Positions 8,139 to 16,343 of a DNA stretch of 64,000 bases are shown here, piece by piece. Source of the DNA: Ensifer sp. USDA 6670. GTDB taxonomy: Bacteria; Pseudomonadota; Alphaproteobacteria; Rhizobiales; Rhizobiaceae. Position numbers and translations under genes: made by a program. The notes under the pieces are model-generated. The model ran no database searches. It was given only the letters and a program-made list of their open reading frames with translations, and had not been told where the DNA came from. The stretch spans positions 186,001-250,000 of the forward strand of contig ATWE01000002.1 in the NCBI GenBank assembly GCA_000421085.1. The letters are read 5' to 3'. Numbering within the stretch: position 1 is the first letter of the stretch; every line of letters begins with the position of its first letter.

Positions 8139-9128
8139 TCAACTTTCGAATGTCGTACCTGCGTCCGCCGCGTTGGCCCGCCCCAAGGCAAGCGTGGCGA
8201 TGGCGGTGTCCTGGATGCCGGTGCCGGTCAGGTCGGCAATGGTGATCTCGTCGGCGCGCGTGCGTCCGGGTTTCAGCCCGGCGATCACCTGGCCGAGTTC
8301 CGGGAACTCGGCCTCCGCCGACACGAGATGAGCGGCAATCGCGTGGTGCAGCTCGCCGAGCCTGCGCGTCTGTTTGAGGCTGTCGGCGACGTAAGTCGCA
8401 CGGGCGATCGCGTGCGGATCGACCTCGTTCTTGTGTTCGGCGTCCGAACCCATGGCCGTGACGTGCTGCCCCGGCTCGAGCCAATCGGCTTTGAGGACCG
8501 GCGTCTCGGACGGCGTCGTGGTAACGATGATATCGGCGCCGGTAATGGCCGCTCTCGGGTCGGTTTTAGCCTTCACCGCAAAGCCGAGCTTTCCGGCAAG
8601 CGCAGTGGCCGCCGCTTCAGCCTTGGCCGCATCGCGGGCCCAGATGCGCGCTTCCCGGATCGGGCGCACGAGCGCCAGCGCTTCGAGCTGGAGCCTAGCC
8701 TGCATACCGGCGCCGAAGACCGCGGCCACCGAGGAATCTTCCCGCGACAGATGTCTCGCCGCGACCGCCCCCGCCGCCGCCGTACGCACGTCGGTCAGAT
8801 AGCCGTTGTCGAGCAGCAGTGCCTGCACCAGCCCGGTTCTGCTGGACAGAAGCACCATCATGCCGTTGGTGCTCGGCAGGCCGATCTTCGGATTGTCGAA
8901 GAAGCCCGGGCTTATCTTGATCGCAAAACCGTCGAGCCCCGGCACATAGGCCGTCTTGACGTCCACCTCGCCGCGATGCTCCGGAATATCGAGCCTCAGG
9001 ATCGGTGGCATCGCCACCGTCTTGGTGGCGAGAGCGCGAAAGGCATCCTCGACGCATGCAACCGCTTCGCGATCGAGCGGAACGATGCCGCGCAATTCCG
9101 CCTCGCTCAGTATCTTCATACGTGTCAT
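8139..9128 (-). CDS. eutC: EutC, ornithine cyclodeaminase/mu-crystallin family
   Basis: A 329-aa NAD-binding protein of the ornithine cyclodeaminase family. The Rossmann motif reads VFGAGMQARLQLEAL near residue 140, the substrate-side Lys is in FAIKISPGFF, and the C-terminal family motif is IADLTGTGIQDTAIA. Its ATG overlaps the eutB stop (ATGA), pointing to translational coupling. EutA, EutB and EutC are thought to act together in turning hydroxyectoine into ectoine or an ectoine-pathway intermediate; the single step of EutC is not settled, so only the family and pathway are firm. Confidence 0.9.
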   Translation of the reverse strand: MTRMKILSEAELRGIVPLDREAVACVEDAFRALATKTVAMPPILRLDIPEHRGEVDVKTAYVPGLDGFAIKISPGFFDNPKIGLPSTNGMMVLLSSRTGLVQALLLDNGYLTDVRTAAAGAVAARHLSREDSSVAAVFGAGMQARLQLEALALVRPIREARIWARDAAKAEAAATALAGKLGFAVKAKTDPRAAITGADIIVTTTPSETPVLKADWLEPGQHVTAMGSDAEHKNEVDPHAIARATYVADSLKQTRRLGELHHAIAAHLVSAEAEFPELGQVIAGLKPGRTRADEITIADLTGTGIQDTAIATLALGRANAADAGTTFES

Positions 9129-10129
9129 GCCGCCCCCTCGCGGAATGGGTCCGTTTCGCCGTTAATCACGCGCAGGTGCAGGTCCATGTCGACGTTGCGC
9201 CCAGAGAGAATGACCGCGATGGGCCCGTCGATGTCCTTGATCTTGCCGGCGAGAAGCGCCGCAATGCCGACGGCGCCCGCGCCTTCGACGATCTCGCGCT
9301 CTTCGGCATAGGCATGGCGCATGCCGGCGGCGATTTCGGCTTCCGTCAGGAGGATGATGTCGTCGAGGAGCTCCCGGCACATGCGGAATGTGACGCGGTT
9401 GTCGAGGCCGATGCCGCCGCCGAGCGAATCCGCAAGGCTCGGCTGCTCATCGACGAGCACGGGTCCGCCGGCGGCGAAGCTCGCCTTCATCGCCGCGCCG
9501 CGCTCCATCGTCAGGCCTATGACACGGGTCGCCGGTCTGCGCGCCTTGACGGCTGCCGCCACTCCGGCCGCCAGTCCGCCACCCGACACCGGTACAAGCA
9601 CCATGGCAACGTCCGGCATCTGCGCCACGACCTCTAGTCCGAGCGTCCCCTGCCCGGCGACGATCGCCGGATGGTCGAACGGCGGCACCATCACGAGACC
9701 ATTTTCCGCAACGAGCCGTTCGACTTCTTCCTGCGCCTCGTCCTGGGAATTGCCTATGATCCGCACATTGGCGCCGAGGCGCCTGATTTCGGAGACCTTG
9801 TTCAGGGGCACCAGGTGCGACATGCAGATCGTCGCGACCGAGCCTTCCGCCTTTGCCGCATGGGCAAGTGCCCGGCCATGATTGCCGGTCGATGCCGCGA
9901 TTACGCCGAGCGCCCGGTCGCCGGCAGAAAGCGAAAGCACTGCATTGGTCGCGCCGCGCAGCTTGAAGCTTCCGGTCGTCTGGTGGTGCTCGAGCTTCAA
10001 GCCGACCGGCACGCCGCAGAGCTCGCTCAACGAGCCCGACATTGCCAGCGGCGTCGTAAGTACACGGCCGGAAATGCGCCGAGCCGCCACCTCGATGTCG
10101 TCGATCGTCACGGGGAGAGAAGCGCTCAC
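9125..10129 (-). CDS. eutB: EutB, threonine dehydratase-like PLP enzyme
   Basis: A 334-aa fold-type II PLP enzyme like threonine/serine dehydratase. GSFKLRGA carries the PLP Lys56, and SGGGLAAGVAAAVK is the phosphate-binding glycine loop. I chose the GTG at 10129, which overlaps the eutA TGA (GTGA) and has GAGGGAGAAAGG just upstream; longer frames run through eutA and are unsupported. In the ectoine clusters EutB is linked with EutA and EutC to hydroxyectoine use, probably as the dehydratase that removes the hydroxyl group. Confidence 0.91.
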   Translation of the reverse strand: MSASLPVTIDDIEVAARRISGRVLTTPLAMSGSLSELCGVPVGLKLEHHQTTGSFKLRGATNAVLSLSAGDRALGVIAASTGNHGRALAHAAKAEGSVATICMSHLVPLNKVSEIRRLGANVRIIGNSQDEAQEEVERLVAENGLVMVPPFDHPAIVAGQGTLGLEVVAQMPDVAMVLVPVSGGGLAAGVAAAVKARRPATRVIGLTMERGAAMKASFAAGGPVLVDEQPSLADSLGGGIGLDNRVTFRMCRELLDDIILLTEAEIAAGMRHAYAEEREIVEGAGAVGIAALLAGKIKDIDGPIAVILSGRNVDMDLHLRVINGETDPFREGAA

Positions 10130-10911
10130 GGCCTTTCTCCCTCGAACGGCAGCTCCATCAGCCGCCCGAGTTGCGGGCGTGCTTCCCGATCGCCGCATAG
10201 GCGCAGGCAAGCCCAGGCGGTGGCGTAATTGCTGCTGACGACGGCCTTGCCGATCGCCTGCTCGATTTCGGCGATGACGCCTGCCGCGCGAACAGCAGTG
10301 CAGGAAATGAAAAGCGCGTCCGACTCCGGCGCTGCCGCGTCCTTTGCGAAGGCCACGATCTCCTTCGGGCTGATGCGCGCCATCTCGCGGTCGTCGGTGA
10401 GACCCAGGCAGGTAAACCTGTCGATGGCGAAGCCGCGCTCGGCGAAATAGTCGGCCATGGGCCGGCTGGTCTCGATCGTGTAAGGGGTGAGCACCGAAAT
10501 CCTGTTTGCGCCCAGTGCACGCAGGCCTTGGACCGAGGCAGCCGTCGGCGTCACCACGGCCGCCTCCGGCTTCGCGGCCTTGATCGCCGCAGCCACTTCC
10601 CCGTCGCCGATGACGACGGAGGCCGAGGTGCAGGAATACATGACCACATCCAGGGTCTCGTCCGGCAGGATCAAGGCCGCCGCTTCGGTGAGCGACGGCT
10701 GCATCGCCCGCAGATTCTCCGGCGTCACCGGATTGGCATAGGGAATACGCGTGACATAGACCCCGATCCGGTTCGACGCGACCATGCGCTGGAAATCGAC
10801 TTCCGTCGTATGGTCCGTGGCGAGGATGACGAGGCCGATCCGCTTGTCGAGCGGCCGGTCGTTGAGATGCGGCCTGCGCGCTGCCAGCGAGAGGGAGACA
10901 GCGGTTCTCAT
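10126..10911 (-). CDS. eutA: EutA, Asp/Glu racemase-fold enzyme (maleate isomerase/arylmalonate decarboxylase type)
   Basis: A 261-aa enzyme of the aspartate/glutamate racemase superfamily. The two active-site cysteines are visible: Cys94 in MYSCTSASVV and Cys204 in FISCTAVRAA, as in maleate cis-trans isomerase and arylmalonate decarboxylase. The ATG at 10911 overlaps the ehuD stop (ATGA). A two-base mechanism suits a racemase or epimerase step on hydroxyectoine or a derivative, which is the role proposed for EutA in hydroxyectoine catabolism. The precise reaction is inferred. Confidence 0.9.
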   Translation of the reverse strand: MRTAVSLSLAARRPHLNDRPLDKRIGLVILATDHTTEVDFQRMVASNRIGVYVTRIPYANPVTPENLRAMQPSLTEAAALILPDETLDVVMYSCTSASVVIGDGEVAAAIKAAKPEAAVVTPTAASVQGLRALGANRISVLTPYTIETSRPMADYFAERGFAIDRFTCLGLTDDREMARISPKEIVAFAKDAAAPESDALFISCTAVRAAGVIAEIEQAIGKAVVSSNYATAWACLRLCGDREARPQLGRLMELPFEGERP

Positions 10912-11573
10912 CAGCGCTCCTCCACCCGGGAATAGCGCGCTTCCAGCCAGCGCAGGAAGAAGACCGAGATCAGGCTCATTATCAGGAAGAACACGCCGAC
11001 CAGCGTCATCGGCTCGATATAGCGATAATTGCTGTTGGCGATGCTCTTCGCCTGATTCATCAGTTCGAGCACCGTGATTGCCGAAAGCAGCGGTGTCTCC
11101 TTGAACATGGCAATCAGGTAATTGGCGAGCGCCGGTATCATCGGTGGGATCGCCTGCGGCAGGATCACGTGTATCCAGGTCTGCCGGACCGTAAGGTTCG
11201 TCGCCTTGGCCGCTTCCCATTGGCCGCGCGGCACGTTCTCGATGCCGGCACGATAGACCTCGGCGGCATAGGTGCCGTAGTGGATGCCGAGACCGATAAC
11301 ACCGGCGACCAGCGCAGGCAGACGGATTCCGATGTCCGGAAGCACATAGAAGATGAAGTAGAGCTGCACGAGCAGCGGCGTGCCGCGGATGAACTCGACG
11401 GCAAAGCTCGTGACACGCGCGATCGGAGGCGGTGCGGTCATCCGCAGGATGGCGAAGACAAGGCCGATCACCGCTGCGACGACCGAGCCGAGCGCCGTCG
11501 CGAGGATCGTGATCTTAAGCCCCTCGATGAGGGTCGGCATGGTCTGGCGGACGAATTCCCAATCCCATTCCAT
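10911..11573 (-). CDS. ehuD: Ectoine ABC transporter permease EhuD
   Basis: A 220-aa HisM/GlnP-type permease of a polar amino-acid ABC importer with about five membrane helices. The family N-terminal run (LIEGLKITILATALGSVVAAVIG) and the ATPase-contact EAA loop (AAEVYRAGIENVPRGQWEAA) are present. The ATG at 11573 lies 2 bp after the ehuC stop with GAGGG upstream; the frame is open further but only as a shadow of ehuC. It pairs with EhuC to form the channel for ectoine and hydroxyectoine. Confidence 0.93.
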   Translation of the reverse strand: MEWDWEFVRQTMPTLIEGLKITILATALGSVVAAVIGLVFAILRMTAPPPIARVTSFAVEFIRGTPLLVQLYFIFYVLPDIGIRLPALVAGVIGLGIHYGTYAAEVYRAGIENVPRGQWEAAKATNLTVRQTWIHVILPQAIPPMIPALANYLIAMFKETPLLSAITVLELMNQAKSIANSNYRYIEPMTLVGVFFLIMSLISVFFLRWLEARYSRVEER

Positions 11574-11575
11574 AG

Positions 11576-12235
11576 TCAGACCCTCACACCGTCGAGGCCG
11601 CGCGAAACGCGCCTCTCGAGCCATCGCATGCCGAACGAGATCAGCCAGGCCATGACGAAGTAAAGCAGCAGGATGGTCGCGAACGGGATCAGCGTGCTGC
11701 CGGTCTGGGCGCGGACCACCTGGGCCTGAAACGTCATGTCGCTGAGCGAGATAAGCGAAACGACCGCCGTTCCCTTCAGGAGCTCGATGGCGTTATTACC
11801 GAAGGTCGGCAGCATCAGGGGCAGCGCCTGGGGCAGGACGATGTGGCGCATCGCCTGGAAGCGCGTGAGGTTGAGGGCGATGCAGGCCTCGCGCTGCTCG
11901 CGACCGATCGCCTTTACCGCGCCCCGCACGACCTCCGCTCCATAGGCGCCGACATTGAGGCCGAGCGCGAGGACGCCCGCCTGCAGCGGCGTCAGCGTTA
12001 TGCCGGCGAACGGCAATACGAAATAGACCCAGAAGAGCTGCACGAAGATGGAGGTGCCGCGGAAGAACTCGATATAGGTCGTGGCAAGCGCGCGCACGGC
12101 CATGAACCGGCTGAGGCGCCCGAGGCCGGCAGCGAATGCAACCACGACGGCGAGCGCCGAACCCATGAGGGTCAGCTGCACGGTCACCCAGGCGCCCTGC
12201 AGGATCAATCCGATATAGCCGGACCAGTCGATCAT
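11576..12235 (-). CDS. ehuC: Ectoine ABC transporter permease EhuC
   Basis: A 219-aa HisQ/GlnP-type permease with the N-terminal GAWVTVQLTLMGSALAVVVA helix and an EAA loop at GAEVVRGAVKAIGREQREAC. It forms the membrane heterodimer with EhuD. The ATG is at 12235, about 100 bp downstream of the ehuB stop, the largest gap inside this operon, and that gap contains a perfect 10-bp-stem hairpin. Confidence 0.93.
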   Translation of the reverse strand: MIDWSGYIGLILQGAWVTVQLTLMGSALAVVVAFAAGLGRLSRFMAVRALATTYIEFFRGTSIFVQLFWVYFVLPFAGITLTPLQAGVLALGLNVGAYGAEVVRGAVKAIGREQREACIALNLTRFQAMRHIVLPQALPLMLPTFGNNAIELLKGTAVVSLISLSDMTFQAQVVRAQTGSTLIPFATILLLYFVMAWLISFGMRWLERRVSRGLDGVRV

Positions 12236-12282
12236 CGTTTCGTTGTTCCAGTCAGAGTTTCGGCTTGGTTGCCGCCGCCCAC

Positions 12283-12318
12283 GCCGCCTTCCTCCGCGCG
12301 GTGCGAATGGAAGGCGGC
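12283..12318 (-). promoter_or_regulatory. Intercistronic hairpin between ehuB and ehuC
   Basis: GCCGCCTTCC (12283-12292) and GGAAGGCGGC (12309-12318) form a perfect 10-bp stem with a 16-nt loop. There is no T-run. It probably stabilises the ehuB message or weakens read-through, so that binding protein is made in excess over permease. Confidence 0.65.
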
Positions 12319-12337
12319 GGGAAGCCCCAGCCCGGGC

Positions 12338-13189
12338 TTATTTCGCGGCGCAGAGCTTTTCGCGGGTGGTCGACATCGCAGCCTTGGCCGAGAAGCCATA
12401 GGGCTCGATGATCTTCGCGAATTCGCCCGACTCCTTCAGCTTGGCGAGTTCGACATCGAAGGCGTCGCGGAGCGCCTCGTCGCCCTTCCTGAAGGCGGCG
12501 CCGTCGCAATAGACCGGCGCACCCTCGACGGGGGCCAGCACCTCGACGTTCGGGTCGTTCGCCTTGGAGACGAGATCGTTGATCGAAAGGACCGGCAGCG
12601 AGTAAACGTCGATGCGGCCGTCCTGCAGCATTTTCAGGCCGCTCTGGCCATCCGGCACCACGATGACGCGCTCGCGCGGCACGCCGGCTTCGAGCGCCAG
12701 CTTCTCCTCTGTACCGCCGCCCGGTGCGCCTATCTTGGCATCCGGATTGTCGGCGATGTCCTTGTAGCTCTTGAGCCCGAGCGGGTTGCCCTTCTTCAGC
12801 GCGAAAGCCTCGGCGTCGCAGAGGATCGGCTGCGAATAGGCGACGGCGGCGCAGCGTTCCGGCTTCATGAAGAGACCGGCGGTGATCGCGTCATGGCGCC
12901 CGGCCTGGAGGCCCGGGATCATCGCGCCGTATTCGGAAATGGAGGCGACGACGTCGGCAACGCCGAGACGCTTGAAGATCTCGCGGGCGACATCCGGTGC
13001 TGCACCGGAGACCTTGCCGTCGGCCCCGACGGCGGTAAAGGGCGGCTCGTTGGCGATGGCGATGCGCGCGAAGCCCTGCTCTCTCAGCTCCTCGAGCTTG
13101 TTCTCATCCGCCGCGGCCGGCGTGGCCGCAGCAACTGCCATCAATGCCGTGGCGCCTGCCGCCATTGCCATCAAATCTCTCAGTTTCAT
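12338..13189 (-). CDS. ehuB: Ectoine/hydroxyectoine-binding protein EhuB
   Basis: A 283-aa periplasmic solute-binding protein of the type 3 amino-acid family. A signal peptide covers about residues 1-28 (hydrophobic core LMAMAAGATALMAVAAA, cleavage after PAAA). The mature protein begins DENKLEELREQGFARIAIANEPPF, and the motif FKRLGV...YGAMIPGLQAGRHDAI is the usual lobe I sequence. I chose the ATG at 13189 because GAGGAG lies 9-10 bp before it; a TTG three codons earlier is less well placed. EhuB gives the importer its specificity for ectoine and hydroxyectoine. Confidence 0.93.
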   Translation of the reverse strand: MKLRDLMAMAAGATALMAVAAATPAAADENKLEELREQGFARIAIANEPPFTAVGADGKVSGAAPDVAREIFKRLGVADVVASISEYGAMIPGLQAGRHDAITAGLFMKPERCAAVAYSQPILCDAEAFALKKGNPLGLKSYKDIADNPDAKIGAPGGGTEEKLALEAGVPRERVIVVPDGQSGLKMLQDGRIDVYSLPVLSINDLVSKANDPNVEVLAPVEGAPVYCDGAAFRKGDEALRDAFDVELAKLKESGEFAKIIEPYGFSAKAAMSTTREKLCAAK

Positions 13190-13247
13190 CGTTCCCAACT
13201 CCTCTGTTCTCTCGATGTTTTCTTTGAGGCAATGTCGGCCGTAAGGC

Positions 13248-14033
13248 TTAGACGCGGTGCCCTGCCGCTATGATCTTGCGCAGGAACGTCTGTGTGCGCT
13301 CCTGCTTGGGATGCCGGAAAATGTCCTCGGGTTTTCCTTCCTCCACGATCTTGCCGCGGTCGAAGAAAAGCACCCGGTCCGCAAAATCATGGGCAAAGCC
13401 CATCTCGTGGGTGACGAGCAGCATGGTCATGTCCGTCTCGGCCGCGAGCTTGCGCATGACGTTCAGGACCTCCTCCACGAGCTCGGGATCGAGCGCGGAG
13501 GTGACCTCGTCGAAAAGCATGATCTTGGGTGAGAGCGCCAGCGCCCGGGCGATCGCGACACGCTGCTTCTGCCCGCCGGAAAGCTGTGCCGGCATGCTCT
13601 TGGCCTTGTCGGCCAAGCCCACCATGTCGAGCAGTTCCATCGCGCGCTTTTCCGCCGCAGCGCGCGCCATGCCCTTGGTCAGCATCGGCGCCAGGGTCAC
13701 GTTGTCGAGAACGCATTTATGAGGAAACAGGTTGAAATGCTGGAAGACCATGCCGATCTTCTCGCGCATCTTGTGGAGATGCCGCTCGTCCGCCGCGACG
13801 AGGCTGCCTGCCTTCTTCATGTGATAGAGTTGCTCGCCGTCGACCTGGATGAAGCCGTCGCTGATGGTCTCGAGCGTCATCAGAATGCGAAGGATGGTCG
13901 TCTTACCCGAACCGGACGGTCCGATGAGAGCCAGCTTCTCGCCCGGCATCACCTCCATCGACAGACCGTCGAGCACGGTCAGGGGACCGTATCGCTTGAC
14001 GATGTTGTCGATGCGAATGATCGGCTGGGACAT
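13248..14033 (-). CDS. ehuA: Ectoine ABC transporter ATPase EhuA
   Basis: A 261-aa ABC ATPase of the polar amino-acid class. Walker A is GPSGSGKT at 38-45, the signature LSGGQ at 151-155, Walker B IMLFDE at 171-176, and the switch His follows in THEMGF. It is the first gene of the nine-gene ehuABCD-eutABCDE unit, so the promoter region with its inverted repeat at 14148-14175 lies directly upstream. EhuA drives import through EhuC/EhuD in the inner membrane. Confidence 0.94.
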   Translation of the reverse strand: MSQPIIRIDNIVKRYGPLTVLDGLSMEVMPGEKLALIGPSGSGKTTILRILMTLETISDGFIQVDGEQLYHMKKAGSLVAADERHLHKMREKIGMVFQHFNLFPHKCVLDNVTLAPMLTKGMARAAAEKRAMELLDMVGLADKAKSMPAQLSGGQKQRVAIARALALSPKIMLFDEVTSALDPELVEEVLNVMRKLAAETDMTMLLVTHEMGFAHDFADRVLFFDRGKIVEEGKPEDIFRHPKQERTQTFLRKIIAAGHRV

Positions 14034-14116
14034 TCACGCCTCTCCCTTTGAGACTAAAGCGCATGGCGTCGCTCCAAACCGCTGCACACTGCTGGGCGCC
14101 ATGCGTTAATGTCCTA

Positions 14117-14145
14117 ACGATGATCCGGTTCCCAAATCATGTCAA
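14117..14145 (-). promoter_or_regulatory. Candidate promoter of the ehu-eut operon
   Basis: On the minus strand a perfect TTGACA (14145-14140) is followed after 17 bp by CATCGT (14122-14117), a poor -10. A good -35 with a weak -10 would suit control by a bound regulator. Confidence 0.4.
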
Positions 14146-14147
14146 TC

Positions 14148-14175
14148 CGAATAATAATATCATGACAATTATTCG
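14148..14175. promoter_or_regulatory. 28-bp dyad, candidate EnuR operator
   Basis: CGAATAAT-N12-ATTATTCG is a perfect 8-bp inverted repeat lying just upstream of the -35 of ehuA and 29 bp downstream of the enuR stop. Position and AT-rich symmetry suggest the binding site of EnuR or another regulator of ectoine use. Confidence 0.55.
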
Positions 14176-14203
14176 AAAGCTGCTCAAAAGCCGAGCATTC
14201 ATC

Positions 14204-15589
14204 TCAAATGACGAGCAGCAGCGCCTCAGGCTCCCCTAGCGCCAGAGAGGCGACGATGCCGAGCCCGGACTTCAGCTCCTGCTCGGTGGTCGAGCCGAGC
14301 GAAATCCTGACCGCCGGATGCCAGCCGCTGTCTGCCGTTCGGAAGGACGCACCCGGTGCAATTGCCACCCCGCGCAAGCGCGCCTGCGAAACGAAGGCAT
14401 CTTCCTGGTGCCCCTCGGGGAGCGGCAGCCAGACATGCAGGCTCTGCGGATGGGTGTGGTGGGCGAGGCTTGCCAGAACTTCCTTGGCGATCGCGTGGCG
14501 AGCGGCGAGCGCCCGGCGCTGCCAGTTCACGAGCTCGATCGCCGTTCCGTCGCTCACCCATTGTGTTGCGATCTCTGCAATCGCGGGGGTCGCCATCCAG
14601 TTCGAAACCAGATGCCGGTTGGCGACGGCGGCCACGTAGCGGTCAGGGGCCACCAGATAGCCGATCCGGAGGCCCGGCACGGTGATCTTGGTGAAGCTCG
14701 TCACATAAAGCGTTCGCTCCGGCGCCAGTGCCGCGACCGGGGGCAAACGTTCCTCCACCAGGGGACCCAGAATGTCGTTTTCGATGATGGCGATGTCATG
14801 CCGGCGCGCCACCTCCGCCAGCGCTGCCCGCCGCTCGGCGCTCATCAGGGTCGCGGTCGGGTTGATTACCGAGGGCTGCAGGAAAACCGCGCGGATCACG
14901 CCCTTGCGGCAGGCCTCGTCAAGCGCATCCGGGATCATGCCGTCGCCGTCGATCGCGAGACCCTGAAGGTGGATGCCGAGATAGGTCGAAAGCGGCACGA
15001 GCGTATGGTGGCTGATGGCCTCCGTCGCGACCGTCGAACCGGGCGGCGCGACACTCATCAGCGCCACGGTCATGGCCGAAGTGGCGCCGTTCGTCAGATT
15101 GATGTTTAGCGGCGAAACATCGAGCCCGCAGCGCAAGAGCCATTCGGCCGCGACATTGCGGTGACGCGGGAACACCATGTTCGGGCGGAAGGAAAGCGCG
15201 GAACTCGGCGGCAGGTTTTCGGCAAGCCAGGCAAAACCCAGCCGCATCTTTTCCAGATGGTACTGCTCGCATACGGGCTTCAAGATCGAAAGATCGATCA
15301 ATTCGCCGAGGCGCTCCGGCAGATAGGGCGGCTCAGGCTCGCGCGGCCGCGTCTGTACGAAGCTGCCGCGTCCGACCTCGCCGGAGATCAAGCCGCGCCG
15401 GATGAGCTCGTCATAGGCGCGACTCACGGTCTGCACCGAGAGCTTCAGATCGTCGGCGAGCTTGCGATGCGTCGGCAGCCGCATGCCGTTCGGGAGTCTC
15501 CCTTCCTGTATGGCGCGGGCGAACTGGTCCGCCAGAGAGAGATAGGCGGGGCGGCGCAGAAGTGTCGTGTCGGGCGTCCAGTTTGTCAT
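14204..15589 (-). CDS. enuR: MocR-type PLP-dependent regulator of ectoine genes (EnuR)
   Basis: A 461-aa GntR/MocR regulator. The N-terminal winged helix (residues about 15-75, HRKLADDLKLSVQTVSRAYDELIRRG) is joined to an aminotransferase-like domain whose PLP Lys is Lys301 in TSFTKITVPG, with the usual Asp in IIENDILG. EnuR proteins sense diaminobutyrate-type intermediates through PLP and control ectoine import and breakdown. I chose the ATG at 15589, since homologues start close to the DNA-binding domain. It lies upstream of ehuA on the same strand, across a 170-bp gap with a promoter and dyad. Confidence 0.9.
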   Translation of the reverse strand: MTNWTPDTTLLRRPAYLSLADQFARAIQEGRLPNGMRLPTHRKLADDLKLSVQTVSRAYDELIRRGLISGEVGRGSFVQTRPREPEPPYLPERLGELIDLSILKPVCEQYHLEKMRLGFAWLAENLPPSSALSFRPNMVFPRHRNVAAEWLLRCGLDVSPLNINLTNGATSAMTVALMSVAPPGSTVATEAISHHTLVPLSTYLGIHLQGLAIDGDGMIPDALDEACRKGVIRAVFLQPSVINPTATLMSAERRAALAEVARRHDIAIIENDILGPLVEERLPPVAALAPERTLYVTSFTKITVPGLRIGYLVAPDRYVAAVANRHLVSNWMATPAIAEIATQWVSDGTAIELVNWQRRALAARHAIAKEVLASLAHHTHPQSLHVWLPLPEGHQEDAFVSQARLRGVAIAPGASFRTADSGWHPAVRISLGSTTEQELKSGLGIVASLALGEPEALLLVI

Positions 15590-15618
15590 GATTTGAACAG
15601 TGATCAAAATCAGCTCAA

Positions 15619-15647
15619 TTGACAATGTAAAAGTGAGCACCCAATGT
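15619..15647 (+). promoter_or_regulatory. Candidate promoter of the Lrp/AsnC gene
   Basis: TTGACA (15619-15624), 17-bp spacer, CAATGT (15642-15647). The -35 is perfect and the -10 weak. It lies in the divergent region between enuR and the AsnC-type gene. Confidence 0.3.
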
Positions 15648-15693
15648 CATTTCCCGGCTTTGACGTGACCACTACCGACGGAAGGACCTCTTT

Positions 15694-16188
15694 ATGAAGC
15701 TCGATGCGATCGATCTGCGGATCCTCGAAGCGATCCAGGCCGACGGGCGTATCACCAAGCTGGCGCTCGCCGAGAAGGCCGGCCTGTCGCCGACGCCCTG
15801 CTGGATGCGGCTCAGAAAGCTGGAGAAAGCCGGCATCGTCACCGGCTATCACGCCCGCGTTGCGCTGCGACGCGTGGCGCCGGTCGCCAGCGTCATGATG
15901 GAGGTGACGCTCGGCAACCACCGGCAGGCTGATTTCGACCGTTTCGAGCGCGCCATCGCCGCAATTCCCGAGATCGTCGCCTGCTGGTCGGTCGGCGGCG
16001 GGGTCGACTACATCCTCAAGATCATGACCGCGGACATCGACGCCTATCAGCGGCTGGTCGACGGACTGCTCGAAAGGGAACTCGGTATCGACCGCTATTT
16101 CACCTACATCGTCACGAAGACGGTCAAGGAAGAAACAGTGCTGCCGTTCGGCTCGCTGTTACCGCAGGCACCGGCAGGCCAGGAATAG
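15694..16188 (+). CDS. doeX: Lrp/AsnC-family regulator of the ectoine degradation genes (DoeX-like)
   Basis: A 164-aa regulator with the Lrp helix-turn-helix at the start (residues about 5-60: LDAIDLRILEAIQADGR, then LAEKAGLSPTPCWMRLRKLE) and the RAM effector-binding domain after it (VACWSVGGGVDYILKIM). GGAAGGA precedes the ATG. It stands upstream of doeC and doeD on the same strand and divergent from enuR, the place of the AsnC-type gene in rhizobial ectoine clusters and of doeX in Halomonas. The 155 bp after it contain three phased repeats that may be its target. Confidence 0.87.
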   Translation: MKLDAIDLRILEAIQADGRITKLALAEKAGLSPTPCWMRLRKLEKAGIVTGYHARVALRRVAPVASVMMEVTLGNHRQADFDRFERAIAAIPEIVACWSVGGGVDYILKIMTADIDAYQRLVDGLLERELGIDRYFTYIVTKTVKEETVLPFGSLLPQAPAGQE

Positions 16189-16225
16189 GCACTGGATGTA
16201 GCCACCCGCATCGGAACGCCAGGTA

Positions 16226-16300
16226 GACAATCTCTCTCCCCGTTGCCCCCACTTTGGTCAAACTCTCTCCCCCGTCACCGCCTATTGGACAATCTCTCTC
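16226..16300 (+). repeat. Three GACAATCTCTCTC-like direct repeats at exact 31-bp spacing
   Basis: GACAATCTCTCTC at 16226-16238, GTCAAACTCTCTC at 16257-16269 and GACAATCTCTCTC at 16288-16300. The starts are 31 bp apart both times, about three helical turns, so the copies face the same side of the DNA. They lie between doeX and doeC and end 44 bp before the doeC ATG. Confidence 0.75.
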
Positions 16301-16343
16301 GACAACCATGGCACTCTTCCCGCAACAGTCGAGGAGAACCGAT

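Noticed and set aside
6906-9311. An 801-codon open frame on the plus strand across the eut genes
   Set aside because: It is antisense to eutC, eutD and part of eutB, with an Arg/His-rich translation typical of a shadow frame.
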